NCBI RefSeq assembly: GCF_900582625.1
Contig: NZ_UTIQ01000327.1
Location: forward strand, 310,001 to 374,000
Source of the DNA: Pseudomonas viridiflava
Lineage (GTDB): Bacteria > Pseudomonadota > Gammaproteobacteria > Pseudomonadales > Pseudomonadaceae
Length of the DNA stretch: 64,000 nucleotides
Reading direction: 5' to 3'
Position 1 is the first letter of the stretch. Each line of letters begins with the position of its first letter. A program made the position numbers and the translations under genes. Below are positions 27,255-34,256 of the stretch, piece after piece. The notes beneath the pieces are model-generated. The model saw only the letters and a program-made list of their open reading frames with translations. It was not told the origin of the DNA and searched no databases.

Positions 27255-27733
27255 GCCTGCGCCGCGTAATCGACTTGTTCGAAAAAATTCCCCACAGCCT
27301 GATCGCCTTTATCGCGCGGTTTTCCATTGCGGCGGTGTTCTGGCGATCCGGCCAAACCAAGGTGGAGGGCTTTGCCGTCGACCTGGTCAGCGGCACCTTT
27401 GTCTACGACAACCCGCACCTGGCGGATTCGACCGTTCCGCTGTTCAGCAGTGAATACGCGCTGCCGTTGATCCCGCCCGAAACGGCGGCGTACCTCGCCA
27501 CGTTTAGCGAGCACCTGTTCCCGATGCTGATTCTGCTGGGCCTGGCCACGCGCTTTTCCGCCCTGGCACTGCTGGGCATGACGCTGACGATTCAACTGTT
27601 CGTCTACCCCGACGCCTACCCCGTGCACGGCACCTGGGCGGCGATTTTGCTGCTGCTAATGGCGCGCGGGCCTGGCGTGCTGTCCATCGACCACCTGCTG
27701 GCGCGGCGCCACAGAACGGCGCGAACCCTGTAG
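27251..27733 (+). CDS. bufD: DoxX family membrane protein (BufD-like)
   Basis: A 160-aa integral membrane protein with about four hydrophobic segments. FIARFSIAAVFWRSGQTKVEGF and HLFPMLILLGLATRFSALALL are typical of DoxX. DoxX proteins are frequent last genes in DUF2282/DUF692/DUF2063 operons; their role is unclear, possibly redox supply or peptide export. The ATG at 27251 overlaps the bufC stop. No transporter or protease gene follows, in line with Sec export of the precursor. Confidence 0.87.
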   Translation: MSLRRVIDLFEKIPHSLIAFIARFSIAAVFWRSGQTKVEGFAVDLVSGTFVYDNPHLADSTVPLFSSEYALPLIPPETAAYLATFSEHLFPMLILLGLATRFSALALLGMTLTIQLFVYPDAYPVHGTWAAILLLLMARGPGVLSIDHLLARRHRTARTL

Positions 27734-27774
27734 CATTACCGCCCCTCGCCAGCCAGTGAAGACCGGGGCCGTCC

Positions 27775-28992
27775 ATGTCAGTCGAAGTTTCCGCCGCCAC
27801 CACCACCGATGACCGTGGCGATTTTCTCGCCCTCGTGGAAAAGAGCCTGGTGCAGAACACCTTGGTCAAGGTGCTGCTGAGCAAATACCACGGCGAGGAA
27901 ACCGAGCTGCAACGGGTGGCCATTCGCCCGGTCACGGTGCGCGGTCAGGCGTGTTTGTCGTTCGTGTACACCTACAAAACCCGCGACATCACCAAGAATT
28001 TCCCCCACGCCGAGGCCCTGGCCTTGATCGCCGAGCTGCTGCCGGCCGCGTTCAAAAACGCCCACCTGCTGTCGCTCACCGACGACGTGCAACTGACCTT
28101 CGGCAAGAAAAACAAAAGCCGACTTTTCATGGGCAAGGCTGTGGAACGCGAAGGCGCCCAGGCCGGCCATGACCGCGAGAAAAAACGTTTTCTGGAGCTG
28201 ACGCGCCCGTTCCTCACCGACCTCGGCGTGACCACCGCCAAGCACGAACTGGTGCCAGCGATGGCGCGCAAGTGGAAGCAGATCAATAAGTTCGTCGAAG
28301 TGTTTTCCCACGCCCTGGCCAGCTCGCCGCTGCAACAACGCGGCGCCGACGAGGCCATTCACGCGGTCGACTTCGGCTCCGGCAAGGGCTACCTGACCTT
28401 CGCCATGCACGACTACCTGCGCAACAGCCTCGGCCGCCAGGGCAAAGTCACCGGTGTGGAATTGCGCGAAGACATGGTGCGCCTGGGCAACGACGCCGCC
28501 GCGCGCCTGGAGCAACCGGGCCTGAGCTTCGAACACGGCGACGTGCGCACCTACACGCCGGCCGCCATCGACATCATGATCGCCCTGCACGCCTGCGACG
28601 TAGCCACCGACTACGCCATTCACCTGGGCATTCGCAGCGACGCCTCGATCATCATGTGCTCGCCGTGCTGCCACAAACAGATCCGCCCGCAGATGCAAAC
28701 CCCGGCCCTGCTGCGGCCCATGCTGCAATACGGCGTGCACCTGGGCCAGGAAGCCGAAATGGTCACCGACAGCCTGCGCGCCCTGCTGCTCGAAGCCTGC
28801 GGCTATGAAACCAAAGTGTTCGAATTCGTCTCGCTGGAACACACCAACAAAAACAAAATGATCCTCGCGGTAAAACGCCCCGAACCGGTCGACCCGGCGC
28901 CGGTGATGGAGCGGATTCAAGGGATCAAAACGTTTTACGGGATTCAGGAGCAGTGTTTGGAGACTTTGCTTAAGGCCGATCATCGCGTTTGA
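27775..28992 (+). CDS. Class I SAM-dependent methyltransferase
   Basis: A 405-aa protein. The SAM motif I is VDFGSGKGYLTFAMHDYL at about residues 195-212, followed by VTGVELREDMV and the motif SIIMCSPCCHKQIRPQ. The N-terminal 190 residues form an extra domain (YTYKTRDITKNF). This is the Methyltransf_32-like type with a conserved Cys-Cys-His region; its substrate is not known. It lies 41 bp after the bufferin operon on the same strand, but nothing in its sequence ties it to that pathway. Confidence 0.8.
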   Translation: MSVEVSAATTTDDRGDFLALVEKSLVQNTLVKVLLSKYHGEETELQRVAIRPVTVRGQACLSFVYTYKTRDITKNFPHAEALALIAELLPAAFKNAHLLSLTDDVQLTFGKKNKSRLFMGKAVEREGAQAGHDREKKRFLELTRPFLTDLGVTTAKHELVPAMARKWKQINKFVEVFSHALASSPLQQRGADEAIHAVDFGSGKGYLTFAMHDYLRNSLGRQGKVTGVELREDMVRLGNDAAARLEQPGLSFEHGDVRTYTPAAIDIMIALHACDVATDYAIHLGIRSDASIIMCSPCCHKQIRPQMQTPALLRPMLQYGVHLGQEAEMVTDSLRALLLEACGYETKVFEFVSLEHTNKNKMILAVKRPEPVDPAPVMERIQGIKTFYGIQEQCLETLLKADHRV

Positions 28993-29102
28993 CCCCACCC
29001 TCACCCCCAGCCCCTCTCCCAGAGGTAGAGGGGAGAGGAAATCCTGCGAGCACCTCGTTTTGCCCCCTCTCCCCTCGCGGGAGAGGGTTGGGGTGAGGGG
29101 GG
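28993..29102. repeat. G/C-rich inverted repeat pair (CCCTCACCCC family)
   Basis: CACCCTCACCCCCAGCCCCT at the left and a reverse-complement block ending GGGTTGGGGTGAGGGG at the right flank about 40 bp. It sits between the convergent methyltransferase and LysR genes and could serve as a terminator. Confidence 0.8.
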
Positions 29103-29105
29103 ACG

Positions 29106-30029
29106 TTAAGGCGCCACGGCCGTCAACCGATCCAACTCCCCCCGCCGCTGTTCAAACCACGCCAACAAATAATCCGCCAGCACCTGCGTACGCTTGGGCA
29201 ACCCATGCTGATAGGCATGCACCAGAAACACCGGACTAATGCGCGTCTGGTAATCGCGCAGCAGCCACACCAGCGTGCCGTCGAGCAACTCCTGATGCAC
29301 CAGGTACGAGGGCAACCGCGCAATCCCGGCCCCGCCCAGGCAGGCTTTTTTCAGCAAGCTGTAGTGGTTGCTGGCAAACGGGCCGTTCACGCGCACGCGG
29401 GTCAATTCATGTTGGCGGTGATACAGCCATTCCTCGGCGCCGCTGTAATGGCTGTTGAGCAGGCACACCTGCTCGCTCAAATCCTGCGGCTGGCGCACCT
29501 GCCCATGGGCCTTTAAATAAGCCGGGCTCGCGCAGGTCAGTTCTTGCATCGACAACAACGGCCGCGCCACCAGGCGATCATCACTCTGCTCACCGCTGCG
29601 AATGGCCAGGTCGAAACCATCGGCCACCAAATCGCGGTAGCTGTTGCTCAACTCCAGCTCGATGCGAATGTGCGGATAGGCGCGGGCGAACTCCACCTGC
29701 AGCGCGTCGAAAAAGGTATCGCCCAGCGACACCGGCGCCGTAATACGCACCACGCCGCTCGCCTCTTCCTGCAAGCGCGCCAGGGTTTGCCGCGCCCGTG
29801 TGGCTTGCGCGACCAACGCCTGCGCTTCCGGCAACAAGGCCGCGCCCGCAGCGGTCAGCGACAACCGCCGCGTGGTGCGGTGCAGCAAGCTGATGCCCAA
29901 ACCCTGCTCCAGCACGCCAATGCGCTTGGACAACTGCCCCTTGCTGCACCCCAACCGCAACGCGGCGGCGGTAAAACTGCCGGCCTCGACCAGCGTGGCG
30001 AAGGCCGCCAGATCATCCATTTCACTCAT
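29106..30029 (-). CDS. LysR family transcriptional regulator
   Basis: A 307-aa regulator. The N-terminal winged HTH (DLAAFATLVEAGSFTAAALRL, then LLHRTTRRLSLTAAG) belongs to the CrgA/AphB-like subgroup that often controls a divergent oxidoreductase, and the LysR substrate domain follows. I use the ATG at 30029, which puts the HTH at the usual distance; the frame opens upstream at 30065. It is divergent from the atypical SDR gene with a 106-bp gap, so that gene is its probable target. The effector is unknown. Confidence 0.88.
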   Translation of the reverse strand: MSEMDDLAAFATLVEAGSFTAAALRLGCSKGQLSKRIGVLEQGLGISLLHRTTRRLSLTAAGAALLPEAQALVAQATRARQTLARLQEEASGVVRITAPVSLGDTFFDALQVEFARAYPHIRIELELSNSYRDLVADGFDLAIRSGEQSDDRLVARPLLSMQELTCASPAYLKAHGQVRQPQDLSEQVCLLNSHYSGAEEWLYHRQHELTRVRVNGPFASNHYSLLKKACLGGAGIARLPSYLVHQELLDGTLVWLLRDYQTRISPVFLVHAYQHGLPKRTQVLADYLLAWFEQRRGELDRLTAVAP

Positions 30030-30038
30030 GGCGATTGT

Positions 30039-30051
30039 TTCCCAACGAGAA
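30039..30051. promoter_or_regulatory. Possible LysR-type box (T-N11-A) between the LysR and SDR genes
   Basis: TTCCCAACGAGAA has inverted TTC/GAA ends and fits T-N11-A. It lies only 10 bp from the regulator start, as for autoregulatory sites. The motif is short and could be chance. Confidence 0.25.
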
Positions 30052-30135
30052 CCAAAGGTTTCCAATTAGACGGATTATCGCTCACAAACTGGCGTCCTAC
30101 ACTGCGTCCCACACCCAACCCCGAGGAGCAGTGCC

Positions 30136-30735
30136 ATGAAAATCATCCTGATCGGTGCCAGCGGCACCATTGGCCAAGCCGTTGAACGTGAACTGGCCGC
30201 GCGCCATGAAGTGATTCGCGTGGGTCGCAGTAGCGGCGACTTCCAGGTCGACATCCGCGACGCCGCCTCCATCCGCCAGTTGTTCGAAAAAACCGGCCGC
30301 TTTGACGCGCTGGTCAGCACCACCGGTTCCGTGCACTTCGGCGCGCTGGCCGACCTGCAAGCCGAGCAGTTCGCCATCGGCCTGAACGACAAGCTGATGG
30401 GCCAGGTGAACCTGCTACTGATCGGCCGCGAATTCATCAACGACGGCGGCTCATTCACCTTCACCTCCGGCATCCTCAGCGACGACCCCATCGTTGCCGG
30501 CGCCTCGGCCAGCATGGTTAACGGCGCCATCAACAGCTTCGTCAAAGCCGCCGCCATCGAACTGCCGCGCGGCCTGCGCGTGAACGTAGTCAGCCCCAAC
30601 GTGCTGGTGGAATCCATGGACAGCTACGGCCCGTTCTTCCGTGGCTTCAAGCCGGTGCCGGCAGCAGACGTTTCTCTGGCCTACTCGAAAAGCGTGGAAG
30701 GCAAGCAAACCGGGCAGGTTTATACCGTCGGGTGA
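30136..30735 (+). CDS. Short-chain dehydrogenase-like protein lacking the catalytic tyrosine
   Basis: A 199-aa Rossmann protein. The cofactor motif is LIGASGTIGQAV and the second-strand end is VGRSSGDFQVDI, where Arg suggests NADP(H). The structural STTGSVHF and the SPNVLVES tail are present. Where a classical SDR has YxxxK, this protein has ASMVNGAINSFVKAAA, so Tyr is absent. This resembles the Lin1944-like SDR subgroup. Activity is therefore uncertain. It is divergent from the LysR regulator, with a GAGGAG box upstream. Confidence 0.82.
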   Translation: MKIILIGASGTIGQAVERELAARHEVIRVGRSSGDFQVDIRDAASIRQLFEKTGRFDALVSTTGSVHFGALADLQAEQFAIGLNDKLMGQVNLLLIGREFINDGGSFTFTSGILSDDPIVAGASASMVNGAINSFVKAAAIELPRGLRVNVVSPNVLVESMDSYGPFFRGFKPVPAADVSLAYSKSVEGKQTGQVYTVG

Positions 30736-30750
30736 GTGACGGGCGCCACG

Positions 30751-30797
30751 ATGCTGAAGCCCCGAGATTTCTGTAGGAGTGGCTTCAGCCTCGATGC
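30751..30797. repeat. Degenerate REP element
   Basis: ATGCTGAAGCC and CTGTAGGAGTGGCTTCAGCC are partly complementary REP arms downstream of the SDR gene. One arm is eroded. Confidence 0.55.
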
Positions 30798-30875
30798 CTT
30801 TGCAAACCGCGCTCCGCTCTTGTGCCAACGCAGACCCATGGGTAACGTGGCCGCACTTTCCAGGAGACCCTCCCG

Positions 30876-31547
30876 ATGCGCGCCGTTCGCCCTCTGCTGT
30901 TTGCCCTGCTGCCCCTGTTCGCCAGTTGCGCCATGTTTGACCAACAGGACGAAACGCCGGTCTCGCCCGGCACCCGCATGCAAGGTGAACTGAGCGTCAG
31001 CAACGGCAAACTGTTGCTGCGCCCGTGCCAGGAACAGCGCCGCTTCGTCATCAACGACAGCGGCAACACCGGCCTGCTGCAAGAGTCCGCCGCCCTGCTC
31101 GACACCCGCGACGCCACCCTGTTCGCCGACGTTAGCGGCAACCTCGGCGCCAGCCCGGTGGCCGGCACCGACGGCCAACTGAACCTCACCCGCCTGTACC
31201 GCGTGCAACGTGAAGGCCACGGCTGCGACGACCCCAACTTCAAACGCCAAATGCTGCGCGCCAGCGGCCATGAGCCGGACTGGAGCGTGAGCGTCAACGC
31301 CAAAGGCATGGTGCTTGAGCGTCCCAACCAGGAACCGTTGGCCCTGCCCTACCTGGAAGAACAATTGCCCAACGGCCGCTTCAACCTCACCAGCGAAGCC
31401 AACGGCTTGCGCATAGAACTGTGGGTGGCCCCGCAACGCTGCGTCGACAGCGCCACCGGCGCCGTGCAATTTCTGTCCGCCGAGCTGCGCAGCAACGGCA
31501 AAGTAGAACGCGGCTGCGCCTATTTCGGCGGCTCGCGCACGCAATAA
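30876..31547 (+). CDS. COG3650-type lipoprotein
   Basis: A 223-aa predicted lipoprotein. The signal MRAVRPLLFALLPLFASC has a lipobox-like LFASC with Cys at residue 18. The body contains CQEQRRFVINDSGN and RASGHEPDWSVSVNAKGM, which I recognise as the COG3650/META-like family of pseudomonad envelope proteins. Function is unknown. Three later cysteines (in CQEQ, HGCDD and QRCVDS) could pair in the periplasm. It is probably transcribed alone. Confidence 0.78.
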   Translation: MRAVRPLLFALLPLFASCAMFDQQDETPVSPGTRMQGELSVSNGKLLLRPCQEQRRFVINDSGNTGLLQESAALLDTRDATLFADVSGNLGASPVAGTDGQLNLTRLYRVQREGHGCDDPNFKRQMLRASGHEPDWSVSVNAKGMVLERPNQEPLALPYLEEQLPNGRFNLTSEANGLRIELWVAPQRCVDSATGAVQFLSAELRSNGKVERGCAYFGGSRTQ

Positions 31548-31639
31548 AACGCCTCGCCTTTCACCGTTTTTTCACATCGATTTGATAAACGCTTCACCGG
31601 CCGATTCCTAGCATGAGTGCCCTTACTTGAGGGGCTTTC

Positions 31640-32320
31640 ATGCGCACGTCTTATCGTCTGGTGGTTGCTGTTGCGGGGTTTATCGCGCTGGTGGGCGTGG
31701 GGCTGCTCGTCCATTTCCGCCACGCCCAGGCCGCGCCGGTTGAAGTATTCAGCGCCGCACAAAGCGAAACCTGGGCGCGGCCGGTCGACAGCAGTTTCAA
31801 ACTCTTCGAAATGTCCCCCACCCTCTACCGCAGCGCCCTGCCCAAGCCGCAAAACCTGGCGGTGCTGGAACAGCTGCAAGTGCGCACCGTAGTCAGCCTG
31901 AGCAAGGAAGACGACCGCCAGTGGCTAGGCAACAGCGGCATCACCTTGATCAGCATTCCGCTGCACGCCGACCGCGTAAATGACGCCGACGTACTGCGCG
32001 TGCTCAACACCCTGCAACTGGCCGAAACCCGCGGCCCGGTGCTGATGCACTGCAAACACGGCAGCGACCGCACCGGTCTGATGGGCGCGATGTTCCGCAC
32101 GGTGATTCAAGGCTGGAGCAAACAGGAAGCCCTGAGCGAAATGCTCAACGGCGGCTACGGCCAGGCCGACGACATGGACGATGCGCGCCGCTATGTAGAG
32201 CGGGCGGACGTGGACAAATTGCGTGAGGCGTTGACGAACGGGCGGTGTGATACGTCGTTGGTGTCGACGTGTTACGTGAAGGGGTGGTTTAACGCGGCGA
32301 CGTCGACGGCTGTTCGGTGA
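31640..32320 (+). CDS. Tyrosine / dual-specificity phosphatase-like protein
   Basis: A 226-aa protein with an N-terminal hydrophobic segment (LVVAVAGFIALVGVGLLVHF) that anchors or exports it. The phosphatase domain has the P-loop HCKHGSDRTG with Cys at about 138 and Arg at 144 (CX5R), and the general-acid region lies nearby. It resembles bacterial dual-specificity phosphatases that follow SLYRSALP-type starts (TLYRSALPKPQNL). If exported, a periplasmic phospho-substrate is more likely than a cytosolic protein. Substrate unknown. Confidence 0.82.
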   Translation: MRTSYRLVVAVAGFIALVGVGLLVHFRHAQAAPVEVFSAAQSETWARPVDSSFKLFEMSPTLYRSALPKPQNLAVLEQLQVRTVVSLSKEDDRQWLGNSGITLISIPLHADRVNDADVLRVLNTLQLAETRGPVLMHCKHGSDRTGLMGAMFRTVIQGWSKQEALSEMLNGGYGQADDMDDARRYVERADVDKLREALTNGRCDTSLVSTCYVKGWFNAATSTAVR

Positions 32321-32419
32321 GGGTGACGGGGGGTGTTCGTCGTGTCACTGGGCGCAATACCAAAACGTTCAGCGCGTGCGGTAATGAATACCTGCGCGGA
32401 TCTACCGTGTACGGCTTGA

Positions 32420-32500
32420 AATTCTGGATTCCCGCCTTCGCGGGAATGACGGTGGTGTTTGAAAAATCCTCCGTCATCCCCGCGCAGGCGGGGATCCAGA
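32420..32500. repeat. Inverted repeat pair of the TTCTGGATTCCCGC family
   Basis: ATTCTGGATTCCCGCC-TTCG-CGGGAATGACGG at the left faces CCGTCATCCCCGCGCAGGCG and GGGATCCAGA at the right. Related copies are at 57778-57855 and 62138-62239. Confidence 0.8.
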
Positions 32501-32540
32501 GCAGGCGACGCGGTCCAGCCGATTACCGCGTTATCGTTTT

Positions 32541-32563
32541 TCGCGAGCAAGCTCGCTCCTACA
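32541..32563. repeat. Single REP element
   Basis: TCGCGAGCAAGCTCGCTCCT is the classic P. fluorescens-type REP core. It is unpaired here. Confidence 0.75.
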
Positions 32564-32699
32564 AGCCGGATATCGGCTTGCTGTCGTGTCTAAAAATCTC
32601 GCGGCTAAAGCGCAATGCCGCCCACTGCACAAAACTTCCAGACGCCCATTTCCCACCTTGGCATACTGACCCACCCCTCCCCCTGTCTGGTCCCCCGCC

Positions 32700-33536
32700 A
32701 TGGCCGCTAGCAACTGGATCGATCTCAGCCAAGACGCCGACACCGGCATCGAGACCATCCGCGCGCATTTCCGGGGCCATGCCTATGACCCGCACTGGCA
32801 CGACAGCTACCTGATCGGCGTCACCGAGCAAGGCGTGCAGCAGTTCAGTTGCCGGCAGCAGCGCCACAACAGCACACCCGGCCAGGTATTTATGCTCGAG
32901 CCCGGCGAGATTCACGACGGCACCGCGCCGTCGGAGGAAGGCTTTACCTATTCCATGCTCTATCTCGACCCGCAGTGGCTGGAGCGTGAGCTGCACGCCC
33001 TGTTCGAGCAGGCGCCCAGCGATTGCCAGCCGGGGTTCGAGCAAACGTTGATCGGCGACCGGCCGCTGGCCCAGGCCACGCTGAATGCGTTTCAGGCGTT
33101 GCATGGCAACGAATTGCGCATCGTGCGGCAGACCGCGCTGGATGATCTGCTCGGGCAAATGACTGCGCATCTGCATTGGCGCAAGCCGCAGGGCTTGGAC
33201 CCGCGCTTGCCGCTGGTGGCGCAGCGGGCGCGGGATTATTTGCATGCCCATGTGCACGACGACATCGGGCTGGATGACCTGGCGCGCATCAGCGGTGTCG
33301 ACCGTTTCCGCCTCAGCCGCGCGTTCAAGGTCGCGTTTGGCATGGCGCCCCATGCCTATCTCATTCAGTTGCGCCTGAGCAAAGCCCGGCACCTGCTGGC
33401 TCGGGGCGAAACGCCCGCCCAGGTGGCCAGCGCCCTTGGTTTTGCCGACCAAAGTCATCTCGGCCGCTGGTTCCGTCGGGCGTATCGGCTGACCCCGGCG
33501 GACTACCGCAAGCGCTGCACAAATCATCCAGACTGA
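32700..33536 (+). CDS. AraC family transcriptional regulator
   Basis: A 278-aa regulator. The N-terminal cupin-like sensor (AYDPHWHDSYLIGVTEQG, PGEIHDG) is followed by a C-terminal double HTH (IGLDDLARISGVDRFRLSRAFK and PAQVASALGFADQSHLGRWFRR). It lies 51 bp upstream of a LysE-type exporter gene on the same strand. AraC/LysE pairs of this kind are common in pseudomonads and the exporter is a likely target. The inducer is unknown. Confidence 0.88.
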   Translation: MAASNWIDLSQDADTGIETIRAHFRGHAYDPHWHDSYLIGVTEQGVQQFSCRQQRHNSTPGQVFMLEPGEIHDGTAPSEEGFTYSMLYLDPQWLERELHALFEQAPSDCQPGFEQTLIGDRPLAQATLNAFQALHGNELRIVRQTALDDLLGQMTAHLHWRKPQGLDPRLPLVAQRARDYLHAHVHDDIGLDDLARISGVDRFRLSRAFKVAFGMAPHAYLIQLRLSKARHLLARGETPAQVASALGFADQSHLGRWFRRAYRLTPADYRKRCTNHPD

Positions 33537-33587
33537 ACCTCGCCCGCCTGCAACCCTTACGGCTCCTGAATCTGCCTGGAGCCCATC

Positions 33588-34187
33588 GTGGACTTGCTGC
33601 CCTTTCTGCTTTTCGCCCTCGTCGCCTCCATAACGCCTGGCCCCACCAACCTGTTGGTGCTCAGTAACAGCGCCCGCTTTGGTCTGCTCGCGGCCGTGCC
33701 CTTGGTGCTGGCCGCCTGCGCCAGTGCGGCCCTGTTGGTGTTGCTGGTGGGTGTGGGCATTGGCGATGCGCTGACTCGCCATCCGCTTGTGCAGCAAGCG
33801 ATGGCGTGGGCGGGCATTGCCTGGCTGAGCTACCTGGCCTGGCAGATTTTTCGCAGCCCGGCGGTGGGTCTCGACAATGCCCGCCAGCAACCAGGCAAGC
33901 GCCTGAGCATGGCGGCAGCGGCCGGCTTGCAGGTGGTGAATCCGAAAACCTGGATGATGGCGCTGGCGGTGGTTGGGGTGTTTGCCGCCCATGCACCGGA
34001 CAAAACCAGCCGCGTGGCGCTGCTGGCCTTGCTGTTTTTTCTGGTCGCGATTCCGTGCCTCGGCGTGTGGGCGGCGTTGGGCCGGGGCGTGACGCGCTTT
34101 TGCCGCACCGACGCCGGCATGCGTCGGTTCAATCAGGTGATGGCGTTGCTGTTGCTGGCCTCGGCGTGGCTGAGCTTGTTGGCGTAG
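33588..34187 (+). CDS. LysE/RhtB family amino acid exporter
   Basis: A 199-aa inner-membrane protein with six hydrophobic segments. It begins with the LysE signature FALVASITPGPTNLLVLSNS and has NPKTWMMALAVVGVF mid-protein. The family exports amino acids and derivatives by proton antiport. The start is a GTG at 33588 with a GGAG box just upstream. It follows the AraC regulator gene and is convergent with tamB. Substrate unknown. Confidence 0.88.
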   Translation: MDLLPFLLFALVASITPGPTNLLVLSNSARFGLLAAVPLVLAACASAALLVLLVGVGIGDALTRHPLVQQAMAWAGIAWLSYLAWQIFRSPAVGLDNARQQPGKRLSMAAAAGLQVVNPKTWMMALAVVGVFAAHAPDKTSRVALLALLFFLVAIPCLGVWAALGRGVTRFCRTDAGMRRFNQVMALLLLASAWLSLLA

Positions 34188-34198
34188 ATCGCATTTCG

Positions 34199-34240
34199 CC
34201 CCCTCTCCCGTCCACGGGAGAGGGCTGGGGTGAGGGGCTC
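34199..34240. repeat. G/C-rich palindrome (CCCTCACCCC family), single copy
   Basis: CCCCCTCTCCCG-TCCA-CGGGAGAGGG is followed by CTGGGGTGAGGGG. It lies between the convergent lysE-like and tamB genes and can form a terminator-like hairpin. Confidence 0.75.
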
Positions 34241-34256
34241 TTAAATCGCCTACCCG

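Larger units (their letters stand above)
32321..32699. other. Intergenic region with repeat elements
   Basis: This 379-bp stretch has no supported gene. It contains an inverted pair of the TTCTGGATTCCCGC element (32420-32500) and a single REP (32541-32563). Reading frames across it are made of these repeats. Confidence 0.7.

Noticed and set aside
32317..32814. 165-codon frame between the phosphatase and AraC genes
   Set aside because: It is built from repeat elements and runs into the AraC gene in another frame. No ribosome binding site.
32559..33992. 477-codon open frame opposite the AraC and LysE genes
   Set aside because: It spans two well-supported genes and the repeat region before them. 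No domain is seen.
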